A stretch of 64,000 bases of DNA from Saccharomycopsis malanga (Eukaryota > Ascomycota > Saccharomycetes > Ascoideales > Saccharomycopsidaceae): contig CP025321.1 of the NCBI GenBank assembly GCA_004014935.1, positions 1,612,001 to 1,676,000 of the forward strand, written 5' to 3'. The position numbers and the translations under genes are program-made. How positions within the stretch are numbered: position 1 is the stretch's first letter; each line of letters begins with the position of its first letter. The notes beneath the pieces were generated by a model. It saw only the letters and a list, made by a program, of their open reading frames with translations. It made no database searches and was not told where the DNA came from. This document shows positions 10,501-20,694 of the stretch, piece after piece.

Positions 10501-10745
10501 AGGTCGAAGTAAAATTACAAAAAGTCAATCTATTTCTGAATGTTTGAGAAAATGTTAACTATGAAAAATACATTCAAATGGATAGTTTATACAGAATTAA
10601 CTAAAAATTTTAAGGAACAAACAATGAATAGTGCGACGTACTTTGAGGGTTCTGATACTCGCCATGAGAGATCAAATGAAACAGAAAACAATAGCAAACG
10701 CAGGAGTGAAAACGATGAAGATCTTATGATCCTATCACTTCATCT
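10501..10745. other. Unassigned interval
   Basis: AT-rich sequence that I cannot tie to any element. A 79-codon plus-strand frame crosses it (10540-10779), but the frame runs into LTR-like sequence and is probably fortuitous. Confidence 0.4.
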
Positions 10746-11435
10746 GTTCATATATATATTTGTTTACCTATATAAATAGAGATATACGACACAAACATAC
10801 AGATACAGCCCCAACATCTAAATATGACATTTTTAAAACCACTTTCTCGGATATTCTTTAAATTATTTTCACAACACCCTCTCTTAACTCAAGGTCTCTT
10901 ATACCACAGTAGCAACGGCTTTTCCCAGTATATCTACAACCATGATTCCTGTGGACAAATTCTTTCGCTTGATATGGCCCTTGTGACACGGTCCCTGAAA
11001 TTCTGTTATATTAAGACGTATTTGTGTTGAACGAAAAATGTGTAAATCGTAACTGCCTATGTAAAAGAATAGAAGCAGTAGCTAAACAATAGTCAAGAGG
11101 TATTTTGTCTTTGAAACATAAACAAAAATTACAAGTCAGATAAGTAACATCAAACAAGGAGAGAGTTGTCGATCATGGGACTAGAAACATATAGAAGTTT
11201 ACCACATAGCATAAATCCAGTGGTTGAGTATCGGGTAAACCTGTCATTAGCCCAATCTACATCAAAGTAAAATTGCTTTTCTTCCCGTTTGTATTTGACA
11301 GAAAATACCCACATCGATAGTAGATTTCGAGTAGCGAAGTACACGCTTACTTTTTCAAGTTACCTGGAGAAAGACGATGCAACTACTATTAGTTTAACAA
11401 TGTTAGCTGCAAACAAAATTTTTCCAAGGACTGAA
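10746..11435 (-). mobile_element. Diverged copia 3' end (LTR relic plus RNase H)
   Basis: Positions 10746-10878 resemble a worn LTR ending ...CACAACACCCTCTCTTAACT, the same LTR/pol junction as at 14830 in the intact element. The minus strand further on encodes FDVDWANDRFTRYSTTGF (11220-11270), matching the copia RNase H. More diverged than the other copies, so older. Confidence 0.65.
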
Positions 11436-11719
11436 TGTTGAATAGGTAATTCAAAGAATGTCTGAGGAAAGTCTTGTACTGATTTAAGTGATTACTCCGA
11501 GATACTCATTTGAGTAATTAATTCGAGATATTAATTAAAGTGATTAATCCGAGCGATGACTGAGAAGGTGTTTTCTAAAAAAATTGAATATTTAAATGCC
11601 GAGATTGTCTCCCTAGCTGTGTTCATGTTATATATTTTAAATTATATATGATAGATATATATATGGTGATATAGGAAATTAAATAAAATGTCAAGTGAAA
11701 GGATTATGAAATTACAACA
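11436..11719 (+). repeat. Solo copia LTR
   Basis: It starts TGTTGAATAGGTAATTC and ends ATTACAACA, with three array units. The flanks (CTGAA and ATAAA) do not match. Confidence 0.9.
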
Positions 11720-11754
11720 ATAAAAATTCTGTTTAGAAAAAATATAAAAATGTT

Positions 11755-12197
11755 ATTATCTTCTATTTTGGGCCCATTGGGAAAAACCTAAGTATGTCCC
11801 TGTCATTGTAAACTTCTCGCTGGCTTTTCTGAATACCCGATGGGTTGGAAAGTAAGCACTAGACTTTCGTCTAGGTCGTATTTCAGACAGTTGCACTTGC
11901 CTGTGGAAACCACGTTCAGTATAGTAAAAGCAGCGAGTAAAAAAATTCGTTCATAGTTAAAGTTGAGAAATTATATATATATATTTTTTTATTTTAATCC
12001 AGCCTGTAAACCTGTATAAAGTAGTTGTGAAAGAAAAACAAAAGTTAAGTGAACTAATAAGGATTATAAAGCTTGTATAGTTTGTTAAGAAGAAAAAAGA
12101 AAAAGGAAAAAAAAGAGAAAGAGAAAAAATGAAATAAGAGAAGGAAGGATAGACAATTGAGTGTGATGTATAGACGGACGCAATGAGAAAACAAATA
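11755..12197 (-). mobile_element. 5'-truncated LINE 3' end
   Basis: Positions 11765-11940 match the shared SINE/LINE 3' body. Beyond GCAGCGAGTAAA the sequence goes on AATTCGTTCATAG, which is specific to the LINE 3' UTR (compare 4812-4827) and differs from the SINE head. It is therefore a truncated LINE copy, not a SINE. The remainder to 12197 is AT-rich and polypyrimidine, and unassigned; the right arm begins after it. Confidence 0.75.
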
Positions 12198-12506
12198 AAT
12201 AGGTAATTCAAAGAATGTCTGAGAAAAGTATCGGACTAATTTAAGTGATAAAGCCGAGATACTCATTTAAGTAATTAAGCCGAGGTACTCATTTAAGTGA
12301 TTAATCCGATATAATAATTTTAGTGATTAATCCGAGCAATGACTAAGAAGGTGTTTTTTAAAAAGTTGAATATTTAAATTTGAAGATTGCCTCCCTATCT
12401 GTATTTATGTTATATATTTTACAATTGTGAAAAAATGATATAGATATATATGGTGATGTAGGAAATTAAATAGAATGTCAAGTGAAAGGATTATGAAATT
12501 ACAACA
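12198..12506 (+). repeat. Copia LTR cut by the arm boundary
   Basis: Mirror copy of 3628-3941, lacking the first bases of the LTR. The junction sequence reads AAATAAATAGGTAATTC instead of TGTTGAATAGGTAATTC. Confidence 0.9.
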
Positions 12507-13130
12507 CCTACATCTACATCAAATGCTATCGGGGAACTACTTGAAATTCATAATGAAAATGTGTAACTATTTTTAAAGGAGAAGTTGATGGCATTATGTT
12601 TTTAGTCAAAACTAATTAATGCATTGCTTCGCATTTATATATTATTTAAACATGACAGGTTATACACACTACTAATTATATAATGAAAGTCACAGTTTCC
12701 TCCCACTTTGCCCATCTTTAACCTTTTAGCAGTTTTCATTACAGAGTTATCATTTGACTTACACAATCTCTCCTTTTAAAGTTTAAAATGTTCTCTATAT
12801 TACCGTTGTAAATGGAACAGACGCATGCCAAGTATGGCGTGTTACTTTGATCTTTAACAGACTGAGGATCAGGACCAAAATAACATTCAATATTAAAACA
12901 TACAGATTAAATCAAGAAAAAGGTGAAAACTTTATCAACTCATGGTCTCCACTCATGTGTTTTGATCCCTTGATATTGCAGTCTTAAATAACTTTGCTAT
13001 TTGTCAAATGAACACACACCACAACTTTTCTTTATGGTGATATTGATTTTGATGGTTATACCAGACCCCCTGCTGGTTCAGATCTTAACGCTATTGACCC
13101 TTTTCTATCTTCTATTTCTATGTTATTTAT
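12507..13130. other. Unassigned sequence in the right arm
   Basis: Mirror of 3004-3627. No gene or known element is seen. Confidence 0.5.
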
Positions 13131-13359
13131 TGTTGTAATTTCATAATTCTTTCACTTGACATTTTATTCAATTTCCTATATCACCATATATATCTATCAT
13201 ATATATTTTAAAATATATAACATAAACACAGATAGGGAGACAATCTCGGTATTTAAATATTCAACTTTTTAGAAAAAACCTTCTTAGTCATTGCTCGGAT
13301 TAATCACTTAAATCAGTACGAGACTTTTCTCAGGCATTCTTTGAATTACCTATTCAACA
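13131..13359 (-). repeat. Solo copia LTR, TSD TTTAT
   Basis: Mirror of 2775-3003, with TTTAT on both sides. Confidence 0.93.
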
Positions 13360-13873
13360 TTTATATATTTATATATTTATATAATAACGAATTTTCATAT
13401 TTTTTATGATCTTTATTAATTATTAGGTATATGTTTTTCTGTATTATCATTATTTCTATTTGCTAATCCCACATATTTATTACTTTTATGAAATATATCA
13501 CTGTTTTAGGAAATTCTAAGGCATTATCTAATCCTTTTTATGTTGAAATATCAGGCCATATTAATTGGTTACTTGTTTTTTTGCTTTATGGCAGGTTAAA
13601 GGGGCTAACTTTCATGACAATTATAATTAATCGTTATATAGATATTTAAAAAAAATTAGGAATAACGAGTTATAATATTAATGAAAAGTATTATATAGAT
13701 ATTTAAAAAAAATTAGGAATAATACTTTTCATTAATATTATAACTCTCAAAAATTTCATTCATCAAATTATTAAAATAATTTTGATTATCTCCTTTATAT
13801 TTTATTATAAAGAACTTTTGATTTCCATTTGAGAGTTATGATTAACAGTGTATCAGATCTGTTTTAATATTTT
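13360..13873. repeat. Nested palindromes, MITE-like (right arm)
   Basis: Mirror of 2261-2774, with the same hairpin (about 13667-13746) and the same duplicated T-rich module. Confidence 0.6.
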
Positions 13874-14470
13874 TTTCTAAAAGTTCTAATCTTTCTTTAT
13901 TATTAATAATGTGTAGAGGAAAATGCTGTATCGTGGCTATTTACGTTGACGACTTACTTCTCTGTGGCAAAAATCAACTGGTGGTTGATGATGTTAAGAC
14001 AGGAGTCAACAGCAAGTTCAAAACTGACGGTCTAATTTCAGATTATCCTGCTGAACAAGATTACAAGGTTACTACTGTGTTTAGTGGTTCGGATTGTGCT
14101 GCGCCTAAAATGGACAGAAAATTGTAAAGTGGAGTCTTGGTGATGGTTAACAATCAGATTGTGTCTTGGTCCAGCATTAAACAGAATTGTGCTGCTTGCA
14201 ATAGTGCAGAAGCGGAATATGTGGCATTAAGCGATGTTGCTAGAACAGGCATCTACATGATGAAACGTACTTCATGAAATTGGTTTCAAATGTTCATACA
14301 TCAACATTACCAGTGACAATCTTACTCGCTCTCACACTTAGCGTGCAAAAAGACTTACATTAAATGATTAAACACATTGCAGTGAGGTGTCACTACTTTA
14401 TTAAAACTTGAGTTCAACAGAAGATGATAAACTTTAACTGCGTGAATACTAAAGTCAACATAGCAGAGAA
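13874..14470 (+). mobile_element. Old copia RT/RNase H remnant (right arm)
   Basis: Mirror of 1664-2260. The 72-codon frame at 13909-14127 contains YVDDLLLCG, and the following sequence contains CNSAEAEYVALSD. The remnant is interrupted at 14470 by the intact copia element and resumes at 19490. Broken fossil. Confidence 0.8.
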
Positions 14471-14833
14471 TGTTGTAATTTCATAATTCTTTCACTTGAC
14501 ATTTTATTCAATTTCCTATATCACCATATATATCTATCATATATATAATTTAAAATATATAACATAAACACAGATAGTGAGACAAATCTCGGTATTTAAA
14601 TATTCAACTTTTTTAAAAAACACCTTCTTAGTCATCGCTCGAATTAATCACTTAAATTATTATCTAGGATTAATCACTTAAATTAATATCTAGGATTAAT
14701 CACTTAAATTAATATCTAGGATTAACCACTTAAATTATTATCTAGGATTAATCACTTAAATCAGTATCTTGAATTAGTCACTTAAATCAGTACAAGACTT
14801 TTCTCGGACATCCTTTGAATTACCTATTCAACA
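14471..14833 (-). repeat. 3' LTR of the copia element, six array units
   Basis: It runs from TGTTGTAATTTC to CCTATTCAACA in plus orientation. The array of 26-27-bp units (core TTAATCACTTAAATTA, TCTAGG) holds six copies here, against four in the other LTR. Confidence 0.95.
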
Positions 14834-17800
14834 CCCTCTCTTAATTCAAAGTCTCTTATACCACAATATCCACGAAGTAACAAAAATTGGTCAGTGGCAA
14901 TAGCCTTGGTAAACATATCTGCGACCATAACCCCTGTGGATAAATACTCCAACTTAATATCTCCCTTTTTGATATGGTCCCTAATGAAACACAATCTGAT
15001 ATCAATATGTTTAGTCCTATGATGTGAACTTGGATGCTTTGCATTTTCAATGCAGCTTTGATTATCATCATATATCTTTACATATTCTGTATGAATACCA
15101 AATTCTGCAAACAATTGCTTTAACCATAGGCCCTCCTTCACTCCTTCACAAAGTGCCATATATTCTGCTTCAGCAGTTGACATTGCAACAGTTGGTTGTT
15201 TCTTAGATCTCCATGTAATTGCACCTCCTGCATACTTGAATATAAATCCAGTGGTAGACTTTCTTTCTGACTTGTCATTAGCCCAATCTGCATCACAGTA
15301 GCCTTGTAGTTCTCCAGTTTTAACATCACTTTGATAGAAAATTCCCACATCCATGGTACCTTTCAAGTAACGAAGTACACGTTTAGCAGCTTTAAAATGT
15401 ATTTCTTTTGGCTCTTTAAGGTACCTGGAGAGAACACCCATGATGAAATTAATATCAGCTCTAACTGTGTTTGCTGCAAACAAAAGTTTTCCAACAATTG
15501 AACGATATCTTGTGGCATCAGCATCTTGGTAATAGTTATCTTTGTTTGTCAAGTCTTGACTCACAACTATTGGAGTTGATTCAGCTTTGCATTCTTGCAT
15601 CCCAAATTCATCCAACATTGAGCTAATGTAATCCCGAAGACTCAACTTAATGCCCAAAGAATTTTGTTCAATATTCATTCCAAGAAACTTTCTTGTTGCT
15701 CCCAAATCTTTCATCTTGAATTGATCCATTAGTTCTTCTTTCACAATTTCAATAGCTTCATCTGTACTTCCTGCAATCAATAAATCATCAACATTAAGAG
15801 CTACCATAACAAATGATTTAGCACTTTCTCTGGTGTATAAACAATATTCTGCTCTATTTCTTCTGAAACCAAGTTTTCCTAATACGCAATTTATCTTTTC
15901 ATTCCACACAAATGGTGCTTGTTTTAAACCATACAAGCTTTTGTTTAATTTCAACACCATGTTCTCTTTTCCTTCCTTGACATATCCTTCAGGTTGTGTC
16001 ATATAAATTTCTTCATTCAAATTACCATTTAAGAATGCAGTCTTCACATCCATTTGATGTACTCTTAAATTTCTAGATGCAGATACAGCTAGCATAATTC
16101 TGATAGACTCGTATCTGATAACTGGTGCAAAGGTTTCGTTGTAGTCTATTCCTTTTAATTGAGAGAAACCTCGAGCTACTAATCGTGCTTTGTAAAGACC
16201 ACCATCTTTGATTGTGAAGACCCATCTGCAACTAATTGGTTTTCTTCCTTCTGGCAAACTTACCAACTTATACGTGTTATTTTCATTATGAGCAGCAATT
16301 TCTTTCTCACAAGCTTCAATCCACTTTTCTTTATCATCTAATTCCATAGCACGTTTGTATGTATCAGGAACATTTTTATTCATTCGACTTGCTGCCATGA
16401 AACATGTTGCAGCAAGATTCGCATAATGATTATAACCAATAAGTTCAACTGAACTGTCCAGTTCTGATTCTTTATCTTCAGCTTCACTAACTTCTTCAAC
16501 AATAGGTTCAATTTTTGGTGACAACAACGGAATAGTATTCCCTTCAGTTGTGGAACCTTGAGGGACAAATGAGGTACCACCATCCGATGCAGCTTTTCGA
16601 ACTTTCATGTTTCTTTTGGATACTTCCCTCTCTGAATCAGAACTGGGCGGGGAAACATCACTATCGTCGCAAACTTCTTCTAACACATCAAATGGATTTC
16701 TCGATATAACAGTCTTAGTGCCTGGAATCGATTTTTCACTATGTTTCTTTCGCTTTACTTGCACTATTGTGAAATGATCATTATCTTCAACATCAGGTAC
16801 AATGCTTTCAACGGTTGAGGAAACGACAGATTCAGTGTCAGTGTAGTCACTTACATCTGCATCACTCATATCTTCTGAATTGTCAGAGTACATGCTTCCA
16901 TCAGATTCATCAGGTTGAATAACATCCCCTTTGTTTTGGACGATAGCATCGTCCAGAATTACTCTGACCGTGGAGATTCCACCAACAGAACCAGATCCAT
17001 AAGTGAGAGACGAGTCAGTAGCAGCCATAGGCGCAGGGGTAGTCAACTCAAAAAATTTTTGGTGTTCATCAAAAGTAACTTGCGCAGCAACTATAATAGT
17101 ATTTGAGTCTGGATCATACATCCTGTAAGCTTTGTGATCTCTATCATATCCCATCATAGCACATTTCTTTGATGTTGCACTCATTTTTCCGTCTCTTAAT
17201 GCGGGAGGAACAACACAGTATCCAACAGAACCAAATATTCTCAAATGGTCGAGTGAGGGCACAATCCCATACCATCTAGTGAATGGAATCTCATTATCAA
17301 TTACTCTCGAAGGAGTACGATTAATCAAATAGGCAGCTGTTTGGACTGCTTCAGGCCAAAATTGTACTGGAGCTTTTGCATGCAACATCAAGGTTCTTGA
17401 CTTTTCTTGAATGGTGCGATGCATTCTTTCGGCCACACCATTTTGATAAGAATGATGTGGAACGGTTAGCTCATGTCTTATGCCACGATCCTTCATGAAG
17501 TTATGTAATCTGTTATTGACAAATTCACCACCATTGTCAGTCCTAATAGCACCACAAACATAGTTTTCTCCTCTGCTGTTGAACAGTGTTTCATTATATT
17601 TCACAAACTCAATAATAGCATAAGCAGAATCAGATTTTCTCTTTAGACAAACTACAGTAACAAACCTAGTGTAACCATCCACAATGGTTAAGAAATAAAC
17701 TGAGCCATCAATTGATCCATAACTAAACGGACCACAAACATCGATATGAAGCAACTGTAGTGGTTGAACGGAGATGGACCCTCCGTTTTTCGGCTTCCGG

Positions 17801-19221
17801 GTAACGGCTTTACCCAATGCGCACAGTTCACAAACTGTCACACCTAAGGTATTTTTAAGGTCACCACACAATTGAAATTGCTTATTGACTGACCGAAATA
17901 CACCAAAACTTGGATGCCCAAGTCTTTTGTGCCATACTTCCTTCATCTCGTCATTCAGTTCAGGCGAAATCTTGTACACAAAATGTGAACTACTCGGGGT
18001 ACCGACTTTATATAGATCATGTGATAAATGATCCTTCACACCAACAACATCCATAGTCGGGTAAATTTTGATAAACTCATTCTCAAAAAGCAACTTTGCA
18101 CCATTTCCAGTTGCTTTTGATATGGAAATCAAGTTAGCAGTAGCATCTGGAATATAAAGTGCATTTAACAAACTCACATCTTCACCAGTGGGCAACCTAA
18201 TAGAGGCAGTTCCTCGGCCAGCAATCTTCAACGGATTTCCACCAATACCATTAATCTCTCCAGAGTAATCATCTAATTTAGTAAACAAGGCTTTGTCACA
18301 AATAATATGACTTGAAGCACCACTATCAAAAAATAAGTCTGTTTTTCTTGATTCATGTCCAAGATAAACAAGCCAAGCATTATTCAGTCTTTTATCACGC
18401 TTTCTGTCTTTTCTAATTTTTGCATTGAATTCATCTTTTGGTGGAGCCTGACAATCTCTAGCAAAATGACCTTGCTTACCACAATTGAAACATTTGTAGT
18501 TAGCGTTGGGTTTAGTAACAAGAGCACTTTCATTGGCTGAAGACACAGTCGCAGGCTTGTCTTTAATCACTTCTCTAATTAAATCCATTGCAGTTTCAGT
18601 ATCAAAGATATCAGTAGTATTATGTGTTTGTTGAAAGTTGGAAATAACTTCTTTCACAGCAGATTCTCCATAACCAAAACGCTTCAATTCAGTAAGAAGA
18701 AAACAAGTACCAAATACTTCCGAATTGAGAGTTCGTAAAATGGAAACATTCAAAGTATCAAAAGCATCAAGCATCTGAGCAACACCAGATCCTTTTTCAC
18801 TCCATTTATGATTAATAAAATCAGAGATTTTAGTCACAATGGTTAAAAGTGACATCACACCATAGTTTTGTTTCAAATAAATAAACTTATCACGACCTGA
18901 ACCCTCAAACATCATCATTTTTCTCAAAGGCACTTGAGTAACACTATTAACTATAACAGAGTTCAAAATTTCATCCAAAAGGAACAATAATTGTGCAGCA
19001 CTTTGTTCAGTATCATGTTCTTCAGCACCAATATCTCCATTAGAAAGATAACGAAATAAACCAAGACCTCTCATCTTCAACTTGACTGAGATTAAGGCAA
19101 ACCAATCATGGTAGTTCTCAGAACTTTTCAATTTCTCATCCACACCAAAGTTGACTAGAGCACCAGGAGAACTCATAACCTGTTGTAATTTCATAATTCT
19201 TTCACTTGACATTTTATTCAA
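14824..19221 (-). CDS. Copia gag-pol polyprotein (1465 codons)
   Basis: One uninterrupted frame. Reading from the N-terminus it has gag, a CCHC zinc knuckle (CFNCGKQGHFARDC), an aspartic protease (FDSGASSHI), an integrase with a zinc-binding HHCC region and a catalytic core (RTDNGGEFVN), then a Ser/Asp-rich linker, reverse transcriptase (YGLKQAPFVW) and RNase H (STAEAEYMALCEG). The order protease-integrase-RT-RNase H defines Ty1/copia. The reading frame starts inside the 5' LTR, runs through the primer-binding site, and ends on a stop within the first bases of the 3' LTR. Gag and pol are in one frame, as in Ty5, so no ribosomal frameshift is needed. It appears intact; activity is not shown. 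Confidence 0.93.
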   Translation of the reverse strand: MNKMSSERIMKLQQVMSSPGALVNFGVDEKLKSSENYHDWFALISVKLKMRGLGLFRYLSNGDIGAEEHDTEQSAAQLLFLLDEILNSVIVNSVTQVPLRKMMMFEGSGRDKFIYLKQNYGVMSLLTIVTKISDFINHKWSEKGSGVAQMLDAFDTLNVSILRTLNSEVFGTCFLLTELKRFGYGESAVKEVISNFQQTHNTTDIFDTETAMDLIREVIKDKPATVSSANESALVTKPNANYKCFNCGKQGHFARDCQAPPKDEFNAKIRKDRKRDKRLNNAWLVYLGHESRKTDLFFDSGASSHIICDKALFTKLDDYSGEINGIGGNPLKIAGRGTASIRLPTGEDVSLLNALYIPDATANLISISKATGNGAKLLFENEFIKIYPTMDVVGVKDHLSHDLYKVGTPSSSHFVYKISPELNDEMKEVWHKRLGHPSFGVFRSVNKQFQLCGDLKNTLGVTVCELCALGKAVTRKPKNGGSISVQPLQLLHIDVCGPFSYGSIDGSVYFLTIVDGYTRFVTVVCLKRKSDSAYAIIEFVKYNETLFNSRGENYVCGAIRTDNGGEFVNNRLHNFMKDRGIRHELTVPHHSYQNGVAERMHRTIQEKSRTLMLHAKAPVQFWPEAVQTAAYLINRTPSRVIDNEIPFTRWYGIVPSLDHLRIFGSVGYCVVPPALRDGKMSATSKKCAMMGYDRDHKAYRMYDPDSNTIIVAAQVTFDEHQKFFELTTPAPMAATDSSLTYGSGSVGGISTVRVILDDAIVQNKGDVIQPDESDGSMYSDNSEDMSDADVSDYTDTESVVSSTVESIVPDVEDNDHFTIVQVKRKKHSEKSIPGTKTVISRNPFDVLEEVCDDSDVSPPSSDSEREVSKRNMKVRKAASDGGTSFVPQGSTTEGNTIPLLSPKIEPIVEEVSEAEDKESELDSSVELIGYNHYANLAATCFMAASRMNKNVPDTYKRAMELDDKEKWIEACEKEIAAHNENNTYKLVSLPEGRKPISCRWVFTIKDGGLYKARLVARGFSQLKGIDYNETFAPVIRYESIRIMLAVSASRNLRVHQMDVKTAFLNGNLNEEIYMTQPEGYVKEGKENMVLKLNKSLYGLKQAPFVWNEKINCVLGKLGFRRNRAEYCLYTRESAKSFVMVALNVDDLLIAGSTDEAIEIVKEELMDQFKMKDLGATRKFLGMNIEQNSLGIKLSLRDYISSMLDEFGMQECKAESTPIVVSQDLTNKDNYYQDADATRYRSIVGKLLFAANTVRADINFIMGVLSRYLKEPKEIHFKAAKRVLRYLKGTMDVGIFYQSDVKTGELQGYCDADWANDKSERKSTTGFIFKYAGGAITWRSKKQPTVAMSTAEAEYMALCEGVKEGLWLKQLFAEFGIHTEYVKIYDDNQSCIENAKHPSSHHRTKHIDIRLCFIRDHIKKGDIKLEYLSTGVMVADMFTKAIATDQFLLLRGYCGIRDFELREGVE

Positions 19222-19489
19222 TTTCCTATATCACCATATATATCTATCATATATATTTTAAAATATATAACATAAACACAGATAGTGAGACAAATCTCGG
19301 TATTTAAATATTCAACTTTTTTAAAAAACACCTTCTTAGTCATCGCTCGAATTAATCACTTAAATTATTATCTAGGATTAATCACTTAAATTAATATCTA
19401 GGATTAATCACTTAAATCAGTATCTTGAATTAGTCACTTAAATCAGTACAAGACTTTTCTCGGACATCCTTTGAATTACCTATTCAACA
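19181..19489 (-). repeat. 5' LTR of the copia element, four array units
   Basis: It has the same ends as the 3' LTR, four array units, and an AT tract 2 bp shorter. The gag start codon lies inside it at 19219-19221. Confidence 0.95.
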
Positions 19490-19897
19490 GAGAATTATGA
19501 TTAAACCCACACATTGTGCCCTCTCCTTTTTAGTTTATTTCTCCTCATGTTCTCTTGTGTTGTTACATTCATGTTTCGGAGGGTGTGTGGATGCTCAAAC
19601 ATTCATTTTGTTTCTTATTACTTAATCGGTCTTTAAAATCTGATTTACTACCGATCCTTGTTCTTCTATATTGTACCGTCATCTATGCTTTCTTTCCTTA
19701 CAGTTAAGTCGTATGCAAAGGATTTATCCTCGCTCATAATAAAATTATTTGACTTTTTCTTTTTCTTTATTTATTCCCTTTTACTTTGCCTTTTAAGTTC
19801 CTAGTTCTGATTCAGAAAGGGAAGTGTCCAAAAATGGGGTATTGTTGAAAAAGTTGGTGATGGTGAAAATAAAGAATCAGAACTGGACTATTCAGTT
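19490..19897 (+). mobile_element. Old copia remnants (right arm, outer part)
   Basis: Mirror of 945-1352. Positions 19490-19756 continue the older copia element interrupted at 14470; 19797-19897 resemble the pol linker of the younger family. Broken. Confidence 0.55.
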
Positions 19898-19917
19898 TAA
19901 CATATTAATACGAACTT

Positions 19918-20262
19918 TATAATAATGATAATAATCTTATATTTCAAGCCCGGTACATATCAGCTCCGTATGTACGCGCTATGTCTGAGGGGACTTGGTA
20001 AAACCCAGTGGGAAAAAACCCAAGTGTCCCAGTCATTGTAAACTTCTCGCTGGCTTTTCTGAACACCCGATGGGTTGGAAATTAAGCACTAGACTTTTGT
20101 CTAGGTCGTATTTCAGACAGTTGCACTTGCCTGTAGAAACCACGTTCAGTATAGTAAAAGCAGCGAGTAAAAGTGTCGTCTTGGGAATCGAATTAGTTTC
20201 CTATTAGGCCTTGTTTTTCTCTTCTCTGAGAGCACGGACTACTGGGCCAAATGGCCCAGTGG
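19918..20262 (-). repeat. tRNA-derived SINE, near full length (right arm)
   Basis: Mirror of 580-924. Reading the minus strand from 20262: head with A-box-like GGCCCAGTAGTCCGTG, B-box relic TTCGATTCCC near 20186-20196, a body matching the LINE 3' end, and an ATT-rich tail near 19918-19935. Confidence 0.9.
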
Positions 20263-20458
20263 TTTTTATCTATTTAAGACCTACCTATATGACACTTTCA
20301 TGTTTAAAACTCTTCTTTAAAAGCTTCAGAGGGCACTGGGTTTTACCAGGCCCCCTTAGATCTAGCGCGCATTTAAGAAATTGATATGCACCGATGTATT
20401 TTTTTGATTTTGACGATTCCATTTCAATCTTTCCTTACAGAACTACTTTTTAACTTTC

Positions 20459-20694
20459 TGTTGTAATTTCATAATTCTTTCACTTGATATTTTATTTAAT
20501 TTCCTATATCACCATATATATCTATCATATATATATAATTCAACATATATAACATAAACACAGATAGGGAGACAAATCTCGGTATTTAAATATTCAACTT
20601 TTTAGAAAACACCTTCTTAGTCATCGCTCGGATTAATCACTTAAATTATTATCTAGGATTTTTCTCAGACATCCTTTGAATTACCTATTCAACA
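20459..20694 (-). repeat. Solo copia LTR
   Basis: Mirror of 148-383. It joins SINE-bearing sequence to the gypsy remnant without a target duplication. Confidence 0.88.

Larger units (their letters stand above)
14471..19489 (-). mobile_element. Whole-looking Ty1/copia retrotransposon (5019 bp)
   Basis: LTRs lie at 14471-14833 (363 bp) and 19181-19489 (309 bp), flanked by the 5-bp duplication GAGAA. A single long gag-pol frame spans the interior. Next to the 5' LTR, plus-strand CTCATAACC (19172-19180) equals the anticodon-loop region of initiator tRNA-Met, so the primer-binding site is of the half-tRNA type used by Ty5 and Drosophila copia. A purine tract (AAGAGAGGG on the minus strand) abuts the 3' LTR. 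Outside the repeat array the LTRs are nearly identical, so the insertion is young. It sits inside an older copia relic. Confidence 0.95.

Noticed and set aside
10540-10779. 79-codon plus-strand ORF with hydrophilic start
   Set aside because: It overlaps LTR-like sequence at its end and has no recognisable family; weak evidence for a gene.
11957-12266. Phe/Ser-rich minus-strand ORFs
   Set aside because: Low-complexity polypurine DNA next to the LINE fragment, running into an LTR; no family features.
12507-13130. Possible centromere or replication origin in the AT-rich arm sequence
   Set aside because: No point-centromere boxes and no clear origin consensus that stands out from the general AT bias; nothing to support it from sequence alone.
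19995-20207. Identical 70-codon ORF in both arms (with 635-847)
   Set aside because: It lies wholly inside the SINE; the identity comes from the inverted duplication, not from protein selection.
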